Shown: piece by piece, positions 25,146 to 34,458 of the stretch
Layout of the letters: each line of letters begins with the position of its first letter
Numbering within the stretch: position 1 is the stretch's first letter
Assembly: GCA_903826405.1 (NCBI GenBank)
Contig: CAIKEH010000040.1
Span: 1-64,000, forward strand
DNA length: 64,000 nucleotides
Reading direction: 5' to 3'
Source of the DNA: an uncultured bacterium
GTDB lineage: Bacteria > Bacteroidota > Bacteroidia > Chitinophagales > Chitinophagaceae
Notes under the pieces: generated by a model
The model's database searches: none
The model's input: the letters and a program-made list of their open reading frames with translations, nothing else
What the model was told of the DNA's origin: nothing
Program-made: the position numbers and the translations under genes

Positions 25146-26132
25146 ATGCTTTACAGAACCCTAGGTGGATCTTCCTTGCGCATCTCCGCCATCGGCCTTG
25201 GCTGCATGCCTTTCAACCATGGATACGGGACCCCCGATGAATCCTCATCCATCGCAACGATGGAAAAAGCCATTGAACTCGGGATCAACTTTTGGGATAC
25301 GGCCGATTTCTATGCCAATACGAAGAATGAGGAACTGATTTCAAAAGTACTGAGATCGAACCGCGACAAGATCATCATCGCCACCAAGTTCGGTTTCATC
25401 CCCAATGAACGCAATGTCATAGCCGATCTGGATGGTTCGCCCAAATACATGCGTCAAGCCATAGAGGGCAGTTTGAAAAGATTGGGTACGGACGTCGTCG
25501 ACCTATACTACTTGCATCGCGTTGACCCTAAAGTCCCGATAGAGGAATCCGTGGGAGCCATGTCAGATCTGGTAAAAGAAGGCAAGGTCAGATACCTCGG
25601 ACTTTCGGAAGTATCCACCATCACCTTGCGTAAAGCAAACGCAGTGCACCCCATCAGCGCCCTGCAAAGCGAATACTCCTTACTTTCTAGAGATGTGGAA
25701 CAGGATATATTGGGAACCTGCAGAGAGCTGAAAATCACATTCGTCCCCTTCAGTCCACTTGCCCGAGGACTCATGGCCAATCGCGTGGACCCGACCACAC
25801 TTCTTGCAACTGATTTCAGGAAGAACCTGCCTCGATATTCAGAAAAATATCGGGACAATAACACCCAGTTGGCATCTGCCTTTGAAGAATTGGCTGACGG
25901 ATTAGGGCTCACTCCTGCCCGCCTGGCACTGGCCTGGCTGCTTGCGCAGGGCGATCACATCGTTCCCATACCCGGGACCAAGCATGTGGCATACCTAGAA
26001 GATAATGCGAGGGCTGCTGAAATAAAGTTGAAGCCTGAGGAAATCGAGTTGATCGAAGAGCTTATCAAAAAATTCCCCGACACGGGACCGAGATACAACG
26101 AAGCCTATCAAAAATTCGTGGAGAAAGATTGA
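25146..26132 (+). CDS. aldo/keto reductase (AKR13-like, YajO/IolS group)
   Basis: A 328-residue cytosolic NADPH-dependent aldo/keto reductase. The catalytic tetrad can be placed: D and Y in FWDTADFYANTKNEEL, K in IIIATKFGF, H in DLYYLHRVDP. The C-terminal LAQGDHIVPIPGTKHVAYLEDN binds the cofactor phosphate. It is one of three such enzymes in the window; the others are at 46707 and 49555. The substrate is unknown; it stands 46 bp after the SOUL gene. Confidence 0.93.
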   Translation: MLYRTLGGSSLRISAIGLGCMPFNHGYGTPDESSSIATMEKAIELGINFWDTADFYANTKNEELISKVLRSNRDKIIIATKFGFIPNERNVIADLDGSPKYMRQAIEGSLKRLGTDVVDLYYLHRVDPKVPIEESVGAMSDLVKEGKVRYLGLSEVSTITLRKANAVHPISALQSEYSLLSRDVEQDILGTCRELKITFVPFSPLARGLMANRVDPTTLLATDFRKNLPRYSEKYRDNNTQLASAFEELADGLGLTPARLALAWLLAQGDHIVPIPGTKHVAYLEDNARAAEIKLKPEEIELIEELIKKFPDTGPRYNEAYQKFVEKD

Positions 26133-26191
26133 GGGAATGAACCCCTCCCTTTCCCTGCCCTAGATCTCTAAAAATATCAACTCGTGATTCC

Positions 26192-27106
26192 ATGAAACAG
26201 ACCATCCGCTTCCTGATCGGCACCGTAGTTCTCTTGCCGATAGCAGCTTGGTTCCTGGGTACTCATCCCAATGAACTTCAGATATCCATACTGAAACAAA
26301 CAGCATGGATAGTGGCCGCAGTGATCGCATACACCTTCATAGTGGGTCAAATTACCGGGAACAATTCACAGGTGGATAAACTTTGGAGCATCGTGCCGGC
26401 AGTATATGCCTGGCACATGACTGCAAAGGGAGGGTGGGAGGCCCGGATGGTATTGATGTCGTTTCTTGCTACGATCTGGGCCGGAAGACTCACATTCAAT
26501 TTCGCACGCCGGGGAGGGTACAGCTGGAAATTCTGGGAAGGTGAGGAAGACTATCGTTGGGAGGTACTGCGGAAACGTCCGGGATTCGGCAATCCGATCG
26601 TATGGATGCTCTTTAACCTTCTCTTCATCTGTTTCTACCAGAACGCACTCATCTTCCTGTTCACCTTGCCAATCCTGGCTTCTTTGCATGTGCAGGCCGG
26701 TCCTTTAGGAATAATTGACTATACGCTCGCATTCATTTTCATCGTCCTTGTCGTGATGGAATTCATCGCCGATCAACAACAATGGGAATTTCAAAAGGAG
26801 AAATACCGCAGGATAAGATCGGGTGAGGACTTGGGGATTTATGCTGATGGATTCGTGTCAACAGGACTCTGGTCGAAGATGCGCCACCCCAATTACACCG
26901 CAGAACAGTCCATCTGGGTAGTATTCTATCTATTCAGTATCGTAGCTACAGGTGAATGGCTCAACTGGACGATCGCCGGATGCGTTTTATTGATCATTCT
27001 TTTTCAGGGTAGCGCAGATTTTTCCGAAAAGATCTCTGCAGACAAGTACCCTAGGTATGCAGAATATCAAAAGAAGGTGGGAAAGTTTTTGCCGAAGTTC
27101 TTCTGA
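26192..27106 (+). CDS. DUF1295 (steroid 5-alpha-reductase-like) membrane protein
   Basis: A 304-residue integral membrane protein with about eight hydrophobic segments. The C-terminal FVSTGLWSKMRHPNYTAEQSI is the hallmark of DUF1295 and of the wider steroid 5-alpha-reductase/isoprenylcysteine methyltransferase fold (conserved RHPNY). W79-G-G and the EDYRWEVLR segment also fit. The bacterial substrate is unknown. It follows the aldo/keto reductase by 59 bp. Confidence 0.9.
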   Translation: MKQTIRFLIGTVVLLPIAAWFLGTHPNELQISILKQTAWIVAAVIAYTFIVGQITGNNSQVDKLWSIVPAVYAWHMTAKGGWEARMVLMSFLATIWAGRLTFNFARRGGYSWKFWEGEEDYRWEVLRKRPGFGNPIVWMLFNLLFICFYQNALIFLFTLPILASLHVQAGPLGIIDYTLAFIFIVLVVMEFIADQQQWEFQKEKYRRIRSGEDLGIYADGFVSTGLWSKMRHPNYTAEQSIWVVFYLFSIVATGEWLNWTIAGCVLLIILFQGSADFSEKISADKYPRYAEYQKKVGKFLPKFF

Positions 27107-27149
27107 AGAATTTCCTTGCAGGTTTGAATGTTAAAATGAAAAGTTCAAA

Positions 27150-28196
27150 TCATGATTTCTTCAATGCCCCCTGTTGGATCATACTTATCGCCGTATCCAC
27201 GATTGTATCTTGTACGTTCATGGGCGTCCATCCCAAAACATTCCTGGCTTTATCATTAACGGCGGTATACGTTTTACCCAATTCTGGCAGAATCTGACGC
27301 ACGGGCGGATCGAAAAGGGCAGCGATCTTCAACAAGAGATCGGGCAAATTTCGAGCAGGAACCCTCCTCGCCCGATCTCCCAGTCTTTCCTTCAAAGTCA
27401 ATGCGATCTCTTTTACGCTCCGGATGCCTGCGCTGGCGATGAAGCGTTCCCCTTGGGCCAAAGGGTTCGTCATCGCTGAAACATGCAGTTTCGCTACATC
27501 ACGAACATCAATTATATTCAGATTCAGTCGCGGACATCCCGGAAGTTCCCCATCCATCAGCCGACGAACGATTTCTAGCGAAGTGGAATAATCTTTTCCG
27601 AGTATAGGCCCCATCACCAAAACTGGGTTGATGACGGATAACTCCATCTTTCCGCCTTCTTTTTCCATGAAGGCCCATGCTGCCCGCTCGGCCAATGTCT
27701 TTGACTTAGTGTAAGGTGCAACGTGCGGGCTTCCTGTATCTGTCCAATCCTTTTCGTCGAAAGATGTCCTTGCTCCCCCATGCCCGTAACCAATAGCGGC
27801 ATAGGAAGAGGTCTGTACCACCCGTTCCACGCCGGCATCGCGGGATGCACGCAATACACGAAGGGTCCCTTCGCGTGCCGGTATGATCAGGTCATCTTCT
27901 TGCTTCGGCAAGGTGAGCGGGAAAGGTGAAGCCACATGAAGCACATATCGACAACCCTCGACGGCTTTTGACCATCCGGAATCTGACATCAGGTCGGCAA
28001 TCGCAAAGCTCAATCGTTCTCCCGGTATGCAACCGCCATTCTTCAACAAGATGAGCACATCTGCTTCTCCTCCGGTTGAACGAACAGTCGTACGTACCCT
28101 GTACCCTTGCTCCAGCAGTTGGATGATACAGTGTGTGGCAATGAAACCTGATCCACCGGTAACCAGTACAAGATCACTTGGGGTCTTATTATGCAT
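27150..28196 (-). CDS. NAD(P)-dependent epimerase/reductase, extended SDR (dihydroflavonol-4-reductase-like)
   Basis: A 348-residue extended short-chain dehydrogenase. The Rossmann motif is LVTGGSGFIATHCIIQLL (GxxGxxA/G) with R38 of TTVRS favouring NADP. The catalytic YxxxK is in PYTKSKTLAE, and the DFR-like SSYAAIGYG and ASPFP motifs are present. Related bacterial enzymes reduce aldehydes or ketones. It converges on the DUF1295 gene (43 bp). Confidence 0.9.
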   Translation of the reverse strand: MHNKTPSDLVLVTGGSGFIATHCIIQLLEQGYRVRTTVRSTGGEADVLILLKNGGCIPGERLSFAIADLMSDSGWSKAVEGCRYVLHVASPFPLTLPKQEDDLIIPAREGTLRVLRASRDAGVERVVQTSSYAAIGYGHGGARTSFDEKDWTDTGSPHVAPYTKSKTLAERAAWAFMEKEGGKMELSVINPVLVMGPILGKDYSTSLEIVRRLMDGELPGCPRLNLNIIDVRDVAKLHVSAMTNPLAQGERFIASAGIRSVKEIALTLKERLGDRARRVPARNLPDLLLKIAALFDPPVRQILPELGKTYTAVNDKARNVLGWTPMNVQDTIVDTAISMIQQGALKKS

Positions 28197-28283
28197 AATC
28201 TGCTTAGAAGATGATTGCCAAAGTTACCACGGATGGATGCTTAGCCATCAACTATCTTTTCAAAACGCAATATCTTCATACCC

Positions 28284-29162
28284 GTGAATCTGAATACGTT
28301 GCTTTTCATTGCCATACTCATACGGATCTTCGCAAATCCTGTAGCCAATCTATTCCAAAAGAAACTGATACGCGAACAACACCCCTTGTTCATCAACCTG
28401 ACTACATATTTCCTGCTTTCCGTTTTGAGTTTATTCCTCATATATCCAAAACAGACAGTAGCACTAACGAAGGATTTCTGGACCTTCTCCATACTGGGCG
28501 GAATTGCCGGAGCACTGGGCAACAGTTTCATCGTTAAAGCGCTGGTGACGGGCGACCTTTCCGTGCTCGGTCCGATCAATGCCTATAAAAGCATAGTGGG
28601 GATCATCATTGCTTTTCTCCTGATCGGGGAGCTTCCAAATCCCTGGGGCTTCCTGGGCATGGCTTTGATCATCGCAGGTAGTTATTTCGTGCTGGATACA
28701 GGACCGGAAAAATTTCATTGGAAGATCATCAGACAACCCGCCATAAGATACCGTCTGATGGCATTGGTGTTGACGGGGACCCAGGCCGTATTCGACAAGC
28801 GCATCATCCAGGCTTCTGACCAACGTATGGCATTCGCCAGTTGGTGCATCTTCGGCTTTCTCTTCTCTCTGTTTTTTTCGCTCTTGGCCAAAGTAAAACT
28901 GCGAGATCAGATCAGGAACATCACATCCGCCACCATTTTAAAATACATTCTCCTGGCCGTCGCAGTGGGCATCATGACCCTTGCCACAAACTACTGCTTT
29001 GCTCATATGCTCGTAGGCGAAGCACTGGCCCTCTTCCAGCTCTCCATACTAATTTCCGTCTTCTTCGGATATCATTTTTTCCAGGAACAGGCTCTTTGGA
29101 AGAAACTGATCGGTGCGTCGATCATGATCTGCGGGTCTCTGCTGATCATTTTACCTAAATGA
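28284..29162 (+). CDS. EamA/DMT-family transporter
   Basis: A 292-residue membrane protein with ten predicted hydrophobic helices in two homologous halves, the standard EamA (drug/metabolite transporter) layout. The second half carries ALALFQLSILISVFFGYHFFQE, a typical DMT segment. The frame starts with GTG at 28284 and has no ATG nearby upstream, so a GTG start is likely. The substrate is unknown. It converges on the aminotransferase gene, 15 bp away. Confidence 0.87.
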   Translation: MNLNTLLFIAILIRIFANPVANLFQKKLIREQHPLFINLTTYFLLSVLSLFLIYPKQTVALTKDFWTFSILGGIAGALGNSFIVKALVTGDLSVLGPINAYKSIVGIIIAFLLIGELPNPWGFLGMALIIAGSYFVLDTGPEKFHWKIIRQPAIRYRLMALVLTGTQAVFDKRIIQASDQRMAFASWCIFGFLFSLFFSLLAKVKLRDQIRNITSATILKYILLAVAVGIMTLATNYCFAHMLVGEALALFQLSILISVFFGYHFFQEQALWKKLIGASIMICGSLLIILPK

Positions 29163-29177
29163 CCCAAAGGGTTAAGA

Positions 29178-30347
29178 TCAACCGATCAGGTCAGTTGTTC
29201 TTTTGATGTCCAAAATCGCATCATACAAGATATCCAGATCGGCTTGTGTATTGAAGGCTTGTATGGAGTACCGCAGGAACACTTTATCTCCGTGTGGCAT
29301 CACGGGCACTTCGATGCCATACTTTTCGAAGAGCAGGTCTTTCAAAGCAACGGGTTGGTTTGTTCGAAGGGGAATACTATACAGTTGTAGGATGAAATCT
29401 TCGCTGATGGGTGCAATAGGTTCGGTACCGAGCAGTTCCAGGAACCTTGGCGCATTCGCACGGGTCAGTTCTCGACATTCCTGTGCTACCTCATGCCAGT
29501 TATACCGATCCATGAATGCAATGGCCTCTGGGATACACAGGAAGGCGGAGAAATCACGCGTGCCCTGTGTCTGATGATAGTCAAGGAAGCGTGAATGCGA
29601 AGGAGTGGTACTATTATAACCCCAGCTCACCACCAAAGGGTCTAAGCGGTCCTGATATTCAGGCTTCACATGCAGGAAGCTGCTACCCTTGGGCGTCATC
29701 ATCCACTTGTGACAGGCGCCAGTGTAGAAATCCGCTCCAAGCTTACTCAGGTCCAATGGGAGCTGTCCTGGAACATGCGCTCCATCGATGAAAGTCATGA
29801 TGCCTTTTGATCTCGCATAAGCGATAACTTCCTCAACGGGGAAAAGCATTCCCGTGGAGCTGGTGATATGATTCATGAAAATCATCTTGGTATTGGCTGT
29901 TACGCCTTTGACAAAATGATCGATGAAATTTTCTTTGGACGTGATAGGCAGCGGTATCTGTTGTCGTATCAAGGTCGCACCGTCCTTTCGGCAATAAAAG
30001 TCGAGTGCGCGGTCGCAAGCACCATATTCCCATTCGGTGGTAAGGACTTCGTCGCCGGGTTTGAGATCAAGGCTCCTGGCGACCAGGTTGACGGCATGGG
30101 AGGGATTGATCAGATAAACAAGGTCATCCGCTGGAGCATTCAAATATTTTCCAAGTGCCTCGCGCGATCGCTTCAAGTATTCCATACCGGTCTTGACGAT
30201 GAATTGAACCGGTTCCTGTTCCATTTCCAGCTGATATTGCTGGTACCGATCAAACACGGGCCGCGGGCATGCTCCGAAGGATCCGAAGTTGAGGAAAGTG
30301 ATGTCTTTACGAATCAGGAATTCAGAGCGCAGTTGATCGGTTATCAT
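29178..30347 (-). CDS. class V aminotransferase-fold PLP enzyme (isopenicillin-N epimerase-like)
   Basis: A 389-residue PLP enzyme of the class V/cysteine desulfurase group. FLNFGSFGACPRPVFDRY opens the fold, MTFIDGAHVPGQLPLDL carries the PLP aspartate and histidine, and the Schiff-base lysine is in YTGACHKWMMTPKGSSFL. Closest pattern is the isopenicillin-N epimerase-like subgroup (CefD/EgtE-like), which includes C-S lyases and epimerases. No sulfur-metabolism neighbours are present, so the reaction is open. Confidence 0.87.
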   Translation of the reverse strand: MITDQLRSEFLIRKDITFLNFGSFGACPRPVFDRYQQYQLEMEQEPVQFIVKTGMEYLKRSREALGKYLNAPADDLVYLINPSHAVNLVARSLDLKPGDEVLTTEWEYGACDRALDFYCRKDGATLIRQQIPLPITSKENFIDHFVKGVTANTKMIFMNHITSSTGMLFPVEEVIAYARSKGIMTFIDGAHVPGQLPLDLSKLGADFYTGACHKWMMTPKGSSFLHVKPEYQDRLDPLVVSWGYNSTTPSHSRFLDYHQTQGTRDFSAFLCIPEAIAFMDRYNWHEVAQECRELTRANAPRFLELLGTEPIAPISEDFILQLYSIPLRTNQPVALKDLLFEKYGIEVPVMPHGDKVFLRYSIQAFNTQADLDILYDAILDIKRTTDLIG

Positions 30348-30513
30348 TACGGTAGTCTTGTGGGATTCGATGAATATGCCGGCCAGTTGCCGGATGAATC
30401 TAAGTTAAGGCAATCCGAACGAGGTTTTACAAGTTTGTCTCTTTCGGCATTTGCTTGACAACCTGCATTGGACAATAAAGCTTACATTCATTCCCATAAA
30501 AATCATCCCCATC

Positions 30514-31989
30514 ATGTCCAACAAACAAAGACGCCGCGAATTTCTCCGAACCAGCGGACTGGCGGCAGCAGGCTTTTTCATCGTCCCCCGTCATGTACTC
30601 GGCAAAGGCTACACCGCTCCCAGTGATAAGCTGAACCTCGCCGCCATCGGCGCTGGCGGAAAAGGTCAGTCCGACATCTTCAATGCTTGGAACAAAGGAG
30701 AGAACAATGTCGTGGCCTTTGCCGATGTGGATTGGGGCCAATGCAAGACATCGATCGAGCGTTTCCCGAATGCAAAAAAATACCGCGACTTCAGGGTAAT
30801 GCTCGATGAGGTGGGCAAGGATATAGATGCCGTCACCATCTCCACCCCCGACCATTTCCATGCTTATGCGGCCATGGCCTGCATGCAACTGGGGAAACAC
30901 GTTTATGTCCAAAAGCCACTCACACACAATATTGCAGAAGCCCGATTGCTGACGGAGACAGCACGCCGATTCAAAGTGGTCACACAAATGGGTAATCAGG
31001 GCGCCTCCAATCCCATGCAGAAGACCGCCATGGATTGGTTCGACAAGGGCCTCATCGGGAATGTGCACACCGTGAACATTTGGACCAATCGTCCCGTATG
31101 GCCACAAGGAATACCCGTACCGACCGACAAGCCCACGCTTCCCGCCACCATGACCGACAAGGAGTGGGATATCTGGTTGGGGCCGGCTTCTTATGTTGAT
31201 TATAATCCGCTCTACCATCCATTCAAATGGAGAGGCTGGTGGAATTTCGGAACCGGTGCCCTCGGCGACATCGGCTGCCATACCATCGACTCCCCTTTCC
31301 GTATCCTCGGCCTCGGCTATCCCACCGAAGTGGAATGCAGTGTGGGTGCTGTTTTCCTGAAAGATTGGAATCCGGAATACATTCCGGAAGGATGCCCCCC
31401 ATCATCTCATGTGCAAATCCAGTTCCCCGCTACGAAAAAGAACAAGTCGCCCATGAAGATGATCTGGATGGATGGTGGTATCCGCCCCATGCACCCTGAC
31501 CTGATCCCAGCCAATGAACCCATCAGCAATGATGGAGGGCAGAATGGCATCATCCTTCACGGAACCAAAGGCCTCATGACCATAGGTATGTATGGCAACA
31601 ATCCAAAGCTTTACCTTAATAATGGCGATAAACTGGAAGCTCCGGTGGAAAAGCCCAACGACCGCTATACCGCTGAGTATGGCCATCAGGTGAGGTGGAC
31701 CGAGGCCTGCAAAGCGGGTTTCAACACCAAAGAACATAAGGAACTCACGTCCTCATTCGATTACTCTGGTCCGCTCACCGAAACCGTGCTCATGGGCAAT
31801 CTGGCCATTCGCAGCTACATGATCCGCAAAAAGGTCGAGGGTGGTACGGACCAACGTTCCCGCATGGACTGGCCCGGCCGTCTGAAATTGCAATGGGATG
31901 GAAATATGATGCGCATCACCAACTTCGACGACGCCAATGCCTTTGTGACGAGGGAATACCGGAAAGGTTGGGAGATAGAGAAAAAGTAG
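30514..31989 (+). CDS. Tat-exported Gfo/Idh/MocA family oxidoreductase
   Basis: A 491-residue enzyme starting at 30514, where a strong Tat signal begins (KQRRREFLRTSGLAAAG). LNLAAIGAGGKGQSD is the dinucleotide-binding GxGxxG site, and YVQKPLTHNIAEARLL carries the EKP-like motif of the family in QKP form. The C-terminal part is the large Bacteroidetes/Planctomycetes-type Gfo/Idh/MocA domain. These enzymes oxidise or reduce sugar ring carbons with a tightly bound cofactor, which lets them work in the periplasm. It converges on two sugar isomerase genes, suggesting one pathway. A homologue lies at 54092. Confidence 0.92.
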   Translation: MSNKQRRREFLRTSGLAAAGFFIVPRHVLGKGYTAPSDKLNLAAIGAGGKGQSDIFNAWNKGENNVVAFADVDWGQCKTSIERFPNAKKYRDFRVMLDEVGKDIDAVTISTPDHFHAYAAMACMQLGKHVYVQKPLTHNIAEARLLTETARRFKVVTQMGNQGASNPMQKTAMDWFDKGLIGNVHTVNIWTNRPVWPQGIPVPTDKPTLPATMTDKEWDIWLGPASYVDYNPLYHPFKWRGWWNFGTGALGDIGCHTIDSPFRILGLGYPTEVECSVGAVFLKDWNPEYIPEGCPPSSHVQIQFPATKKNKSPMKMIWMDGGIRPMHPDLIPANEPISNDGGQNGIILHGTKGLMTIGMYGNNPKLYLNNGDKLEAPVEKPNDRYTAEYGHQVRWTEACKAGFNTKEHKELTSSFDYSGPLTETVLMGNLAIRSYMIRKKVEGGTDQRSRMDWPGRLKLQWDGNMMRITNFDDANAFVTREYRKGWEIEKK

Positions 31990-32011
31990 AAATGAAGCGG
32001 TAGAAAAATAA

Positions 32012-32041
32012 AACCCGGCGGATGATATCATTCGCCGGGTT
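32012..32041. terminator. bidirectional rho-independent terminator
   Basis: Stem AACCCGGCG / CGCCGGGTT with an inner pairing GATGAT/ATCATT, giving an almost loop-free hairpin. It is followed by TCTTTTT on the plus strand and preceded by an A-rich run that is T-rich on the minus strand. It sits between the convergent Gfo/Idh/MocA and isomerase genes and can stop both. Confidence 0.88.
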
Positions 32042-32082
32042 CTTTTTAGGTCGCCTCTCGCCACAGTGAAGATGGAATTGGG

Positions 32083-33054
32083 TCAGTCCAACGACGCCTT
32101 CGCATAGGCCAGGCATTTGCCTACCTCAGTAACAGGATCGGAACCCGCCGGCACTTCATATTCCAATTCTATGGTTGCCGGGAATTTGTACCTCTTTCTC
32201 TGCATCAATCTCAGGATGTCTTTGATGGGTGTATCTCCATTACCCCAAGGGAGGTTCCCCGCACCATGGTCCTTGGTGGTTCGGTCCTTGATATGCATGG
32301 AGGTGATGCGATCGTGTTTTTTCTCTATCAATGCCAATAGTGTCTCTTTCGTATTTGCACCTCCGGCGGCTATGTAGTGTCCGCAATCCAGGTTCATTGA
32401 ATTGTATGGCGATTGTGCCAGTGCTTCATCCCAAGCTGTATCGGTGGCTTGCGTGTGTGCATGGTATCCCACATAAACCTGGTGTTTCGAGGCCAAGTCA
32501 CCAAGACGTTTGGAATGCGATATATCCTTGGGTAATTCTACCGTTACGGAATCGGCCCCAAGGGCCTTTGCGGCCTTCATGGCATATTCGATTTCAGCAT
32601 CACTACTGTCCGGGTTGAGTGCATTGGGTTTGTACGCATATATGCTCACGCCTGCCTTGTTGTACATTTTCCTCAACTCCTCGAACTTATCCATGCCAAC
32701 GCCCTCTCGCCAGCTTTTCGCTTTGGCGTTTCGTTCCTGCATCATCTTCCGAAAATTGTCGTCATACTTGAAATTCGGGCCCATGGGCGGCATGAGTCCT
32801 GCCGGACTTCCTGCAAAAGCTTCAGCTGTATCACCCATCAACTCAATGTTCGATATGCCGGCTTCCTTACAATATTTCAAGACGCTTTCTGCATCACCCG
32901 GCAGGCTTCGAAAAGAATAAGTGATCGCCCCGATGCGTACACTGTTTTTCATGGAGGGGGCAAGCGCCAGCAGTTCCCGCGAGATAGTTAGTCCGAATCC
33001 CGCCATCGCGGTCTTGAGCAGAAAATGTCTACGGGATGTAGTGGATCTGTTCAT
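32083..33054 (-). CDS. Tat-exported sugar phosphate isomerase/epimerase (TIM barrel), copy 2
   Basis: About 323 residues from 33054 (MNRSTTSRRHFLLKTAMAG), where a Tat-type signal begins; the upstream ATG at 33093 only adds a leader. This is an AP-endonuclease-2-like TIM barrel of the IolE/xylose isomerase-like group: IGAITYSFRSLPG, GISNIELMGD, VGYHAHTQATDTAWDEAL, NLDCGHYIAAGG and TSMHIKDRT with metal-site H, E and D residues. It is a tandem paralogue of the gene at 33290-34255, with long blocks nearly identical. It likely isomerises a keto-sugar made by the neighbouring Gfo/Idh/MocA enzyme. Confidence 0.9.
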   Translation of the reverse strand: MNRSTTSRRHFLLKTAMAGFGLTISRELLALAPSMKNSVRIGAITYSFRSLPGDAESVLKYCKEAGISNIELMGDTAEAFAGSPAGLMPPMGPNFKYDDNFRKMMQERNAKAKSWREGVGMDKFEELRKMYNKAGVSIYAYKPNALNPDSSDAEIEYAMKAAKALGADSVTVELPKDISHSKRLGDLASKHQVYVGYHAHTQATDTAWDEALAQSPYNSMNLDCGHYIAAGGANTKETLLALIEKKHDRITSMHIKDRTTKDHGAGNLPWGNGDTPIKDILRLMQRKRYKFPATIELEYEVPAGSDPVTEVGKCLAYAKASLD

Positions 33055-33289
33055 GTTTTCGATTTGGTTGTTGCCGAATATAATGATAATCAAGTGTGAC
33101 TACCTCAAATTCTTTTGATCTTTCAGACAGACCGATTTCTGGTTAAGTACTCCGGATGATACTATCTTGTCAACAGTTTACCCTTCCGATCAGTAAAGTA
33201 TGGATACCGGAGGGCTTGGGGGGTTCTGCAATCATGAGATCCCTTGGAAAAGGACAGACGGAACCCACCATCTTTTTTTAAGTCACTTG

Positions 33290-34255
33290 CTATGCCAATG
33301 CGGAATTCGCATAGGCAAGGCATTTTGCCACTTCCTTCACTGCATCTGATCCTTCAGGTATGTCGTATTCAAGTTCAATGGTTCCGGGGAATGTGTATCC
33401 TTTGCGTTTCATGAGCTGGAGGATCTCTTTGATGGGCGTATCCCCCTGTCCCCACGGCATGTTGCCTGCACCATGTTCAGGTGTTGTCCTGTCTTTGAGG
33501 TGCATGGAAGTGATGCGGTCGCTTTTGGCTGCGATAAGTGCCAGCAGACTCTCCTTGGTATTCTTGCCACCCGCAGCGATATAGTGACCACAGTCCAGAT
33601 TCATGGAATTGTAGGGGGACTGGGCCAATGCCTCATCCCATGCCGTATCGGTAGCTTGTGTATGTGCATGATAACCGACATACATGTTATTGGCCAAAGC
33701 GATATCACCAAGTCGTTTGGAGTGTTTGGGGTCCTTTGGTAATTCCACGGTAACGGATCCGGCACCCAGGGTTCTGGCAACCCTCATGGCATAATCGATT
33801 TCCCCGTCTGAATTCTTGGGGTTCAATGCGTCCGGCTTGAATGCGTAAATGCTCACGCCCGCCCTATTGTACATGGCCTTCAAATCTGCGAATTTTTCCA
33901 TGCCTACGGACTCCCTCCAGGCCTGCATCGCCGTTCTGTGTTCCGATCTGATCTTCTTGAAGAAACGTTTGGTCTCTTTGGGAGGCTTCTGCCATTCTGG
34001 AGCACCTGCATAAACCTCCACCGCATCACCCATCAATTCAATGGCCCGGATCCCCGAATCAACACAATATTTCAGGGTCTGCTCAACGCTTCCCGGCATG
34101 CTGCGAAAAGAATAAGTTATGGCGCCGATCTTGACATCAGCAAGTATGTCATGGCGTCTACCCATCGCCAGGATCTTGCGGGAAAGGAACAGGCCGGACC
34201 CGGCTAATGCGGATTTCATGATGAACTCCCGCCGAGAATTGATTTCAGGTTTCAT
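33290..34255 (-). CDS. Tat-exported sugar phosphate isomerase/epimerase (TIM barrel), copy 1
   Basis: About 321 residues from 34255 (MKPEINSRREFIMKSALAG), a Tat-type signal. It has the same architecture as its neighbour: KIGAITYSFRSMPG, GIRAIELMGDAVEVYAG, VGYHAHTQATDTAWDEAL, LDCGHYIAAGG and TSMHLKDRT. The first 100 residues differ most between the copies; the second half is nearly identical. The 235-bp gap between the copies contains no gene. The pair arose by tandem duplication and may differ in substrate. Confidence 0.9.
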   Translation of the reverse strand: MKPEINSRREFIMKSALAGSGLFLSRKILAMGRRHDILADVKIGAITYSFRSMPGSVEQTLKYCVDSGIRAIELMGDAVEVYAGAPEWQKPPKETKRFFKKIRSEHRTAMQAWRESVGMEKFADLKAMYNRAGVSIYAFKPDALNPKNSDGEIDYAMRVARTLGAGSVTVELPKDPKHSKRLGDIALANNMYVGYHAHTQATDTAWDEALAQSPYNSMNLDCGHYIAAGGKNTKESLLALIAAKSDRITSMHLKDRTTPEHGAGNMPWGQGDTPIKEILQLMKRKGYTFPGTIELEYDIPEGSDAVKEVAKCLAYANSALA

Positions 34256-34458
34256 ATGCATTCATTAAGGTGAGCCCAAATTAAGCATTCTCCCTTTCGA
34301 TTTGACTTTTGTGAACAAATCCCCTGAAAGGCATGCTGATCTATGCGCTATTTTGGATATCAGTCCGAACCCTGTACCATCCCGTTCACAGAAATCTACA
34401 AAGACCAACCTCCATGGCTCCTTCCCAGATTGAATCAAGGTTCATAACGCTTTCGCGC

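Noticed and set aside
30427-31281. Minus-strand open frame of 284 codons
   Set aside because: Lies opposite the Gfo/Idh/MocA gene, whose family motifs are clear; the frame shows no recognisable motif.
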